Below are positions 57,953-64,000 of a stretch of DNA of 64,000 nt, piece by piece (positions within the stretch are counted from its first letter, which is position 1; each line of letters begins with the position of its first letter). The position numbers and the translations under genes were made by a program. Source of the DNA: Quadrisphaera sp. RL12-1S (lineage in GTDB: Bacteria > Actinomycetota > Actinomycetes > Actinomycetales > Quadrisphaeraceae); contig NZ_JACNME010000012.1 in NCBI RefSeq assembly GCF_014270065.1, positions 1 through 64,000 of the forward strand. Direction: 5' to 3'. The notes under the pieces are model-generated. The model did not search any database. It was not told the origin of the DNA and worked only from the letters and a program-made list of their open reading frames with translations.

Positions 57953-58624
57953 ATGACCACCGCCGTCATCATCGGAGCAGGTCCGGGCCTGGGCGCCGCA
58001 GCAGCCCGCAGGTTCGGCGCTGAGGGCTTCGCCGTCGCCCTGGTCTCCCGCACCCAGGCGAACGTCGACGCGCTGGCCGACCAGCTGCGCGCCCGCGGCG
58101 TCGACGCCCGCGGCTACGCCGCGAGCGTGCGCGACCTCGGGTCGCTGCGCGAGGCGCTGCGCCGCGCCGCCGAGGACCTCGGGCCCGCGGAGGTGGTGCA
58201 GTACAGCCCCATCCCGCAGCCGGAGTTCCTGCGGCCGGTGCTCGAGACGGGCGCGGACGACCTGCGCGCCGCCGTCGAGTTCTCCATCCTCGGTCCGCAG
58301 GCGGTGGTGAGCGAGGTGCTGCCGGGCATGCGGCGGGCGGGCCGCGGGACGCTGCTGTTCGTCAACGGCGGCAGCGGCGCCCGCCCCAACCCCGCGGTGG
58401 CGGGCACGTCGGTGGCGTTCGCCGGGGAGAGCGCGTACGCGCGGATGCTGCACACGGCCCTCGCCGACGACGGTGTGCACGTCGGGCAGCTGATCATCCC
58501 CGGGGGCATCGAGGTGGGGCACCCCACGCACGACCCGGACGTCCTCGCCGGGCACCTGTGGCGGATGCACGCCGAGCGTGACGGGTTCCGCGTCTTCGCC
58601 GAGCCAATGCCTGACCTCCCCTGA
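57953..58624 (+). CDS. Short-chain dehydrogenase-like protein
   Basis: A 223-residue Rossmann-fold protein. Nucleotide motif AVIIGAGPGLGAAAARRFG is intact at residues 4-22. In the catalytic region (FAGESAYARMLHTALADDG) the Tyr is present, but the following YxxxK lysine is replaced by Leu (YARML), so normal SDR oxidoreduction is doubtful. A Ser stands in NGGSGARPNP. ATG at 57953 follows GAGGAG. Confidence 0.85.
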   Translation: MTTAVIIGAGPGLGAAAARRFGAEGFAVALVSRTQANVDALADQLRARGVDARGYAASVRDLGSLREALRRAAEDLGPAEVVQYSPIPQPEFLRPVLETGADDLRAAVEFSILGPQAVVSEVLPGMRRAGRGTLLFVNGGSGARPNPAVAGTSVAFAGESAYARMLHTALADDGVHVGQLIIPGGIEVGHPTHDPDVLAGHLWRMHAERDGFRVFAEPMPDLP

Positions 58625-58758
58625 CCCCCGCCCCGTCCGTGATCATGGGCGGACGGCCACCGCACCCGGGGACCACGGCCCTGGCAGCCGCAAACGGCTT
58701 GCGCAGCGGATCACGATGGGGACGTGACGCGCCTGAGGGTGAGGAGCCGCTCTCCGGC

Positions 58759-59613
58759 TCAGCGGGTCCAGGGGTCCTCGGGGCGGCTGCCGCGGCTGAA
58801 GCCGAAGTGCTCGACCAGCGCCACCGCCTCGGGGAAGTGGGAGGCCAGCAGCTCGGGCACGTGCGCGTCGCTGCCGAACGTCACAGCCCGACCGCCCTCC
58901 TGCGCCCACCACTGCGGCAGCCACGACCACAGGCGCCGCGTGTTCATCTCCAGCGCGCGTCCGCTGTCGGCGATGGCGCGCAGCGCCACGCGGAACGGCT
59001 CCTCGAACCGGCGCGGGTCGAACGGCCCGGCGTCCTCGACCGGCCAGGTGCGCACGGCGTAGTCGAGGTGGGTGACCACGGTGAAGGGCGCGTCTCCGGC
59101 CACCAGGCGGGGCACCTCCTCGAGGTAGGCGGTCATCACCTCCTCGGGAGCCAGGAACCGGTAGAGGGTGTTCGGCTCAGCGCGGTCCTCGCCCCAGGGC
59201 AGGGTGTGCAGCGACCCGATGACGCGGTCGAGGGCGTCCAGGTCCAGCAGCTGCCGGGCCTCCCGCTCGCGCAGGTGCGGCTGGCCGAACTCGACGCCCG
59301 TGTGGATGCGCAGCTCGGGGAACTGCGCCCGGCACCGCTCGACGCTCTCGAGGTAGCCCGCCACGTCGAACCGCGGGAGGGCGACGTGCCCGGTGTCGTC
59401 CACGAGGTGCCGCTGCACGGGCGTGAGGTCCTCGCGGTCTGCCCGCCAGGCGTCCTCCAGGTCCAGGTGCTCGGTGAAGAAGAGCGCCGGGAGCCCGATC
59501 CGCACCGCCCGCCTGCAGGTGGCCTCCATGGTCCCGGCGGCCTGCGAGCGCGGGCCGCCGGTGTCCCACGACCACTCGCTGTGCACGTGGGAGTCGGCGG
59601 GGAGCTCAGTCAT
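58759..59613 (-). CDS. PHP-family histidinol-phosphatase-like hydrolase
   Basis: A 284-residue metal-dependent phosphoesterase. All PHP motifs are seen in order: DSHVHSEWSWD, FFTEHLD, HTGVEFGQP, GSLHTLPWG, THLDYAVR, EMNTRRL and FGSDAHVPE. Closest to HisK-type histidinol phosphatases; another phosphoester is possible since no his genes lie here. ATG at 59613 overlaps the preceding gene's stop by 8 nt. Confidence 0.92.
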   Translation of the reverse strand: MTELPADSHVHSEWSWDTGGPRSQAAGTMEATCRRAVRIGLPALFFTEHLDLEDAWRADREDLTPVQRHLVDDTGHVALPRFDVAGYLESVERCRAQFPELRIHTGVEFGQPHLREREARQLLDLDALDRVIGSLHTLPWGEDRAEPNTLYRFLAPEEVMTAYLEEVPRLVAGDAPFTVVTHLDYAVRTWPVEDAGPFDPRRFEEPFRVALRAIADSGRALEMNTRRLWSWLPQWWAQEGGRAVTFGSDAHVPELLASHFPEAVALVEHFGFSRGSRPEDPWTR

Positions 59614-59908
59614 GCAGGGGCGACCCCACCACGTCGAACCGGAACCCGCCGAACTCCCCCGACAGCATCGGACGCGCGGCGGCGATGGCCTCCTGCACCT
59701 CGGGCAGCTGCAGCGACGCGCGGTGCGCCTCGGCGCTGTCCCACACCTCGGCGACGAAGACCGTGTCCGGCTGGTCGTCGCTCACACCGACCTCGTACAG
59801 CTGGCAGCCCACCTGGCGCAGCGCGTCGTTGCGGCGCGTGAGGTGCGCGACCAGCTCGTCCCTCCTGCCGGCCACCGCACCGAGGGTCCCCGCGTTCACG
59901 AACGTCAT
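59606..59908 (-). CDS. Antibiotic-biosynthesis monooxygenase-like protein
   Basis: A 100-residue ABM-fold protein: TFVNAGTLGAVAGRRDELVAHLTRRNDALRQ, then VGCQLYEVGVSDDQPDTVFVAEVWDSAEAHRASL. Usually a dimeric alpha-beta barrel acting as a quinol/aromatic monooxygenase or a degradation protein. ATG at 59908 is used (ATG at 59917 in frame). It overlaps the PHP gene, so the two form an operon. Confidence 0.85.
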   Translation of the reverse strand: MTFVNAGTLGAVAGRRDELVAHLTRRNDALRQVGCQLYEVGVSDDQPDTVFVAEVWDSAEAHRASLQLPEVQEAIAAARPMLSGEFGGFRFDVVGSPLHD

Positions 59909-59946
59909 GGCGCGCATCCTGGCGGAGGGGGCCGACAGCCCACCCG

Positions 59947-60267
59947 TCAGAGGTCCAGGACCAGGCGCAGGGCAGCGTCGACGCGCTGGAGCTCGTCGAG
60001 GCTGAGGTAGCCGACGGCGTCCCCGAGCCGGCTGGGGTCGACCGCTGCGGTCTGCTCCGCCAGGACCCGCGTGGGCTGCCCGCCGACCTCCACCAGCGGG
60101 CGGAAGGTCGCCTCGCGCGCAGACGTCGAGGTGGGAGCCACCAGCCACGTCGACAGGGGCAGGAGGTCGGACTGCACCACGACGGCGTACCGCGGTCCGC
60201 CCTGTTCGTGCCCGCGTGCGGCATGCGGGCCTCGGGGTGCGCGCAGGCGGTGGACCTCACCACGCAC
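59947..60267 (-). CDS. PemK/MazF-type toxin
   Basis: A 106-residue type II toxin, an mRNA interferase by family: MRGEVHRLRAPRG, EQGGPRYAVVVQSDLLPLSTWLVAPTS, VLAEQTAAVDPSRLGDAVGYLSLDELQRVDAALRLVLDL. The RxxVV basic site and the central TS strand fit. It overlaps the antitoxin gene by 11 nt, typical of a toxin-antitoxin operon. Confidence 0.88.
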   Translation of the reverse strand: MRGEVHRLRAPRGPHAARGHEQGGPRYAVVVQSDLLPLSTWLVAPTSTSAREATFRPLVEVGGQPTRVLAEQTAAVDPSRLGDAVGYLSLDELQRVDAALRLVLDL

Positions 60268-60490
60268 GCAGCGCCTCCATGTCTCGCAGCACCTGCGCCG
60301 ACTCCGCTCGGTCCAGAGGGTCGGCTGCCAGCGCAGAGGCTTCTGCGCGGAGCTGTTCCTGGACCACCGCGCGCGCTGCCTCGATGAGAGCGGCTCGGAC
60401 GGCAGTCGACACCGACGAGCCGTCCGCGGTGAGCACTGCGAGCGCCCGACGCGCGTCCTCGTCGGGGCGGAAGGTGATGGTCTCAGGCAC
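60257..60490 (-). CDS. Antitoxin, ribbon-helix-helix-like
   Basis: A 77-residue protein: TITFRPDEDARRALAVLTADGSSVSTAVRAALIEAARA gives a ribbon-helix-helix DNA-binding start, and the charged C-terminal helix (DPLDRAESAQVLRDMEALRAW) should bind the toxin. GTG at 60490 lies 8 nt from a palindromic operator, expected for autoregulation. Confidence 0.8.
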   Translation of the reverse strand: MPETITFRPDEDARRALAVLTADGSSVSTAVRAALIEAARAVVQEQLRAEASALAADPLDRAESAQVLRDMEALRAW

Positions 60491-60497
60491 CTGCCCA

Positions 60498-60520
60498 GTG
60501 TCTCACAATGCGTAAGACAC
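60498..60520. promoter_or_regulatory. Toxin-antitoxin operator
   Basis: GTGTCTCAC-AATGC-GTAAGACAC, 9-nt arms with one mismatch and a 5-nt centre, directly upstream of the antitoxin start in an AT-richer stretch. Confidence 0.7.
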
Positions 60521-60538
60521 AGCTAGGTCCACGTCCCG

Positions 60539-61218
60539 TCACTGCTGAGCCAGCCGCGCCGATCGCGGCGACGGCGGCGAGGGCAGCCGCGCGAGGACCC
60601 TGCCCTGGGGCACCTCGGCGTCGGGCTCGCGCAGCGTCGTCTCCAGCAGCTCGAAGCCGGCGTCCCGCAGCCAGCCGCACGTCAGCGCCACCGTGCGGCG
60701 GTGCACGTCCACCGCCATCGGCAGGCCGCCGTAGCCCTGCGTCTTCCGCCTCACCACGTCACCGACGTGCCAGGCGGTCAGCAGCAGCCCGCCGGGGCGC
60801 AGCGCCCTGGCGAAGCCGTCGAGGACGCCGACGACGACGTCGTCGGGCGCGTGGATGAGCGAGTACCAGGCGAGCACCCCCGCCAACGACCCGTCGGCCG
60901 CGGGCGGGTCCGTCATCGACGCGGTCTCGAACTGCACGCCGGGGTGGTCGAGCCTGGCGCGCCGCACCATCGCCGGCGAGAGGTCCACGCCCGTGGCGTC
61001 GAGGCCGAGCCCGGCCAGGTGAGCGGTCAGGTGGCCCGGGCCGCAGCCCACGTCGAGGACGCGGCCCCCGCCGTCCTGCTCGACCAGGTCGGCGAACAGC
61101 TGCAGCTGCGCGCGGTCGTGCGGGTCGCCTCGAGGTAGCCGCTGAGCAGGTCGGCGTAGCTCTCGGCGACCGCGTCGTAGGAGTCTCGCGTCCTGGTCAG
61201 CCAGTCCCGTCCGTCCAC
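60539..61218 (-). pseudogene. Class I SAM-dependent methyltransferase with a frameshift
   Basis: The N-terminal part reads MDGRDWLTRTRDSYDAVAES then YADLLSGYLE in one frame; the rest, beginning DPHDRAQLQLFADLVEQDGG then RVLDVGCGPGHLTAHLAGLG, lies in another. The join is near 61127-61131, consistent with loss of one base. Together the pieces give about 226 residues with a full SAM motif and VLAWYSLIHAP, LRPGGLLLTAWHVGD. It is either a recent pseudogene or a sequencing error in a G/C run. Downstream half alone lacks the N-terminal helix. Confidence 0.75.
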
Positions 61219-61228
61219 GGCGACGACC

Positions 61229-62239
61229 CTAGGAAGACCCCGCGACAGCGGCCGGGGTGAAGGCGGCCCGGTAGGCGGTGGGGGTGGTCCCGTAGGCGGC
61301 GCGGAAGTGCTGGCGCAGGTTGACCGCCGTCCCGAGCCCCGACCGCTGGGCGACCCTGTCGATGGTGACGTCGGGGTCCTCCAGCAGCCGGCACGCGACC
61401 CGCAGCCGCTGCGCGGTCAGCCACCGGTGCGGGCTCGTCCCCGTCGCCCGCGCGAACGCCCGGCAGAAGGACCGCGGCGACATGAGCGCCCGGCGCGCGA
61501 GGTCCTCGACGGAGATCGGCTCCTCGAGGTGGTCCAGGGCCCACGCCACCACCCCCGCCAGGGAGCCGGCCGGCGGTGCGCCGTCCTGCGAACCTGCGAC
61601 CGCGACCGACGGCGGCACGAACTGCGCCTGCCCTCCCGCCCGGTGGAGCGGGGCGACCACGTGCCGCGCTCGCTCCACCGCCGCCGCACGTCCGTGGTCG
61701 ACCTCGACCAGGTGCAGGCACAGGTCGATGCCGGCGGCGACGCCGGCGCTGGTCGCCACCGCGCCCTCGTCCACGTAGAGGACGCCGGGCCGCACGTCGA
61801 CCCGCGGGTGCAGCCGCGCCAGGTCAGCCGCCTGCGCCCAGTGCGTGGTGGCGGCGCGGCCGTCGAGCAGCCCGGCCTCGGCCAGCGCGAAGGCGCCCGA
61901 GCAGATGGACGCCATCCGGGCCCCGCGGGCCGCGGCGTCTCGCAGCGCCGCCAGCACCCCGTCGGGCACCGGGCGCCGGTCGTAGCCGGGCACCAGCACC
62001 GTGTCCGCCGACGCCAGGGCGGACAGGTCGCCGTCCACCGTGATCGAGAAGCCGCTGGTGGTCCGGACCGGGCGCCCGTCGACGCTCACCAGGTGCACGC
62101 GGTAGCCCACGTCCCCGTGGCCGAAGACGTGGGTGGCGATGGTCAGGTCGAGGGCGACGACGTCGGCGAGCGCGAGCACCACCAGCACGTGGCGCCCGTC
62201 GTCGTCCTCGTGTGCGCTTCTGACGAGATCGTTGCCCAC
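61229..62239 (-). CDS. GlxA-type AraC-family transcriptional regulator
   Basis: A 336-residue regulator: DJ-1/PfpI-like N-terminal domain (VLVVLALADVVALDLTIATHVFG, MASICSGAFALAEAGLLDG) and a C-terminal AraC HTH (EPISVEDLARRALMSPRSFCRAFARATG, then LLEDPDVTIDRVAQRSGLGTAVNLRQHFRAAYG). The DJ-1 cysteine site is present as CSG. GTG at 62239 is chosen because a palindromic operator lies just before it; the frame is open to 62266. It is divergent from the DJ-1 gene, its likely target. Confidence 0.9.
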   Translation of the reverse strand: MGNDLVRSAHEDDDGRHVLVVLALADVVALDLTIATHVFGHGDVGYRVHLVSVDGRPVRTTSGFSITVDGDLSALASADTVLVPGYDRRPVPDGVLAALRDAAARGARMASICSGAFALAEAGLLDGRAATTHWAQAADLARLHPRVDVRPGVLYVDEGAVATSAGVAAGIDLCLHLVEVDHGRAAAVERARHVVAPLHRAGGQAQFVPPSVAVAGSQDGAPPAGSLAGVVAWALDHLEEPISVEDLARRALMSPRSFCRAFARATGTSPHRWLTAQRLRVACRLLEDPDVTIDRVAQRSGLGTAVNLRQHFRAAYGTTPTAYRAAFTPAAVAGSS

Positions 62240-62257
62240 AGTGGCGAACGTGCCACT
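62240..62257. promoter_or_regulatory. Operator between the GlxA and DJ-1 genes
   Basis: AGTGGC-GAACGT-GCCACT: 6-bp perfect arms around a 6-bp centre, in the middle of the short divergent region (53 bp between the starts). Confidence 0.6.
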
Positions 62258-62292
62258 CCCACCCACCTCGGGGGAAGCGGCAGCCTGGCCGC

Positions 62293-62937
62293 ATGCGCAT
62301 CGAGATCGTGGTGTTCGACGGGTTCGACGAGCTGGACGTCTTCGGGCCCCTGGAGCCGCTGGCGAACGTCGCCGGCCAGGGGGCGGACCTCTCCGTGCAG
62401 CTCGTCGGGGCGCACGGCCCCGGCACCGTGCTGGCGCAGCACGGCACGCGGATCGTGGTCGAGCACGGGCTGGGGGCCGGCGCGGAGGTGCCCGACGCCG
62501 TCGTCGTCCCCGGCGGTGGGTGGCTGAACCGCGCCCCGCAGGGCGCGTGGGCGCAGGCGCAGGACGGCGCTCTGCCCGCGCGGCTGGCGGAGCTCGCGCC
62601 GGGCCTGCGGTGGGTGGCCTCGGTCTGCACCGGTGCGTTCCTGCTGTCCGCTGCGGGGCTGCTCACCGGGCGTCCGGCGACGACGAACAGGTCGGCGAAG
62701 GCCGAGCTGGCGGCCGCCGGCGCGCGCGTCCTCGACCACCGGGTGGTCGACGACGGAGACGTCGTCACCGCGGGAGGCCTGAGCGCCGGCATCGACCTGG
62801 GCCTCCACCTCGTGGAGCGCGAGGCGGGGGCCGCGCTGGCGGACCGGGTCACCGCGGCGCTGGAGCACCAGCGGTCCACCGACACGTGGCGGCGCGACGC
62901 CGGACGGCCGGTCTCGATGCTCGGCGACCCGCGGTGA
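62293..62937 (+). CDS. DJ-1/PfpI-family protein
   Basis: A 214-residue protein: IEIVVFDGFDELDVFGPLEPL, DAVVVPGGGW, and the nucleophile elbow WVASVCTGAFLLSAAGLLTG with the reactive cysteine, then GRPATTNRSAKAEL. Family members include isonitrile hydratases and stress chaperone/glyoxalase-type proteins; activity is not assignable. ATG at 62293. It is probably controlled by the divergent GlxA regulator. Confidence 0.88.
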   Translation: MRIEIVVFDGFDELDVFGPLEPLANVAGQGADLSVQLVGAHGPGTVLAQHGTRIVVEHGLGAGAEVPDAVVVPGGGWLNRAPQGAWAQAQDGALPARLAELAPGLRWVASVCTGAFLLSAAGLLTGRPATTNRSAKAELAAAGARVLDHRVVDDGDVVTAGGLSAGIDLGLHLVEREAGAALADRVTAALEHQRSTDTWRRDAGRPVSMLGDPR

Positions 62938-62950
62938 CCGCGCCTCGCCG

Positions 62951-63196
62951 TCAGTACCTGCTGGCGGCGCCGGCGCCGGCGTCGGGGCGCTGGGCGGGGC
63001 GGAAGCGCTGGCAGGCGCACGCGTCGCAGACGGTGCGGACGTAGGGGTGCTCGTGCAGGTGCCACATGTGGCCGCAGGTGCACAGGGTCATGGCCACGGA
63101 GGCGCGGCGGTCGAGCTCGAGCAGCTCGGGCGGCCACTCCTCCTCGACCGGTCCGACCAGCCGCGCGAGCAGCCGGCGCAGCGCCTCCTTGAGCAC
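62951..63196 (-). CDS. Small Cys/His-rich hypothetical protein
   Basis: An 81-residue protein: VLKEALRRLLARLVGPVEEEW helix, then a metal-site-like cluster TLCTCGHMWHLHEHPYVRTV, CDACACQRFRP (about six cysteines and histidines). It looks like a zinc ribbon, but no family is recognised. GTG at 63196 is used; the frame can extend to 63307 (118 residues). Convergent with the DJ-1 gene and divergent from the MFS gene. Confidence 0.55.
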   Translation of the reverse strand: MLKEALRRLLARLVGPVEEEWPPELLELDRRASVAMTLCTCGHMWHLHEHPYVRTVCDACACQRFRPAQRPDAGAGAASRY

Positions 63197-63320
63197 GTCA
63201 CAGGGTGGAACGCGGGGGCCACCAGCACAAGTGCCAGCGGTCCCCCCCGCAGGCCCGACCGGCTGAGAGCTGGACCACGCGCCAGGTCCGGTGTCGGTGA
63301 TCGCCACTACGGTGCGGGCC

Positions 63321-64000
63321 GTGCGAGGAGGACACGGCGCCCCACCGCCGCGAGCCGCGCTGCGGGACCTGTTCCGCGGCGCCCGCGGGCGCCTGCTCGG
63401 CGCGTTCCTGCTGACGGAGTTCGCCGCCGGCGTCGGCGGCCTCAGCTACTCGGCGGTGCTGCCGGTGGCGGCCCGCGAGCTCGGGGGCACCGCGCTGTAC
63501 GGCCCGGCGGTCACCGCCTCCGGCGTGGTGAGCATCGCGTTCATGGCGTTCGGGGCGTACCTGCACGGGCGGCTCGGCCCGCAGGTGCAGCTGTGGGCGT
63601 CCACGCTCGTGTTCCTGCTCGGCGTCGCCGTCACGGTCACCGCGCCGAGCATGGTGTGGGTCGTCGCCGGGCTCGCGCTGCGCGGCGTGGCCGCTGGCCT
63701 CATGGCCGGGCTGGGGCTGGGGGTGCTCGCGCAGCTCTACCCCGACGCCCGTGAGCGCGAGCGCGCGTTCGGCCTCTTCGCGCTCATGTGGGTGGTGCCG
63801 TCCCTCGTGGCACCGCTGGTGAACAGCGCACTGCTGCTGAGCCTGGGCTGGAGGACGGCGATGGCGTGGCCGGCGCTGCTGCTCCTGGCGGGCCGTCTGG
63901 GGATCTCCCGGGCCATGCGCGTGGTGGTGCGGGAGCCGCCCGCTGAGCCGACGAGGGTCCGCGGCCCCGGGGCGTTCCTCGCTGTGGCCGGCGGGCTCGC
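63321..64000 (+). CDS. MFS transporter (partial)
   Basis: About 226 residues to the window end, with six hydrophobic helices (FLLTEFAAGVGGLSYSAVLPVAA, VTASGVVSIAFMAFGAYLHG, ASTLVFLLGVAVTVTAPSMVW, LRGVAAGLMAGLGLGVLAQL, FGLFALMWVVPSLVAPLVNSALL). The order is that of an MFS N-terminal half, with GAYLHGRLGPQVQLW in the loop. GTG at 63321 is used; GTG at 63312 is in frame. The C-terminal half is outside the window. Confidence 0.82.
   Translation, partial: MRGGHGAPPPRAALRDLFRGARGRLLGAFLLTEFAAGVGGLSYSAVLPVAARELGGTALYGPAVTASGVVSIAFMAFGAYLHGRLGPQVQLWASTLVFLLGVAVTVTAPSMVWVVAGLALRGVAAGLMAGLGLGVLAQLYPDARERERAFGLFALMWVVPSLVAPLVNSALLLSLGWRTAMAWPALLLLAGRLGISRAMRVVVREPPAEPTRVRGPGAFLAVAGGL

Noticed and set aside
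1-64000. tRNA, rRNA, integrase or transposase genes
   Set aside because: None recognised by eye; the DUF222-HNH gene is the only possible mobile-element relative. A covariance-model search would settle small RNAs.

Overview
The window is a very GC-rich, gene-dense stretch of bacterial chromosome. GTG starts, ATGA/GTGA stop-start overlaps and several apparently leaderless promoters are common. The gene content (RamB-type regulator beside the glyoxylate-shunt genes, DevR/DevS-like pair, Rv1733c-like protein, DUF222-HNH protein) points to an actinobacterium. A full chemotaxis receptor suggests a motile lineage, perhaps Kineosporiaceae-like; that placement is inference. No rRNA, tRNA, CRISPR array, IS transposase or phage gene was recognised.

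Layout. 0-4.1 kb: ramB (cut by the window edge), aceA, aceB. 4.1-8.9 kb: YceI operon and a NarL-type two-component pair. 8.9-19.8 kb: a compact DevR/DosR-like dormancy cluster with two universal stress proteins, an Rv1733c-like membrane protein, GAF protein, GAF-PP2C phosphatase, CBS-BON protein, flavin-binding PPOX protein, response regulator, GAF sensor kinase and a chemoreceptor. Its intergenic regions repeatedly carry a GGGAC-N4-GTCCC-like palindrome. 20-33 kb: envelope and metal functions, with undecaprenyl-diphosphatase, FetB-like permease, three DedA proteins, three COG4705/DUF347 proteins, a two-component system, CDF, ferredoxin, ZIP and copper-linked genes. 34-38 kb: DUF2231, katG and VIT1-like genes. 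38.7-46.2 kb: two OmpR-type two-component systems on either side of an ApbE / FMN-binding / ferric-reductase-like operon. 46.2-64 kb: mixed accessory genes, including a DUF222-HNH protein with long acidic repeats, an L,D-transpeptidase operon, two APH-like kinases, MFS transporters, a PemK/MazF toxin-antitoxin pair, a frameshifted methyltransferase, GlxA and DJ-1 family genes.

The most striking possible new system is at 22.1-29.3 kb. Three promoters carry the direct repeat GTACAG-N5-GTACAG. In each, the repeat sits exactly 11 nt upstream of a CAnnCT hexamer, which is itself 6-7 nt upstream of the start codon. The promoters drive a small membrane protein plus COG4705 plus DedA operon, a COG4705 plus DedA operon, and a COG4705 protein with an extra extracytoplasmic domain. 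An OmpR-type two-component system lies convergent to the last gene. The spacing matches PhoB-type activation, so the inferred regulon is one sensor controlling a duplicated COG4705-DedA membrane module. The dormancy cluster is the second main theme, and the chemoreceptor seems to belong to it.
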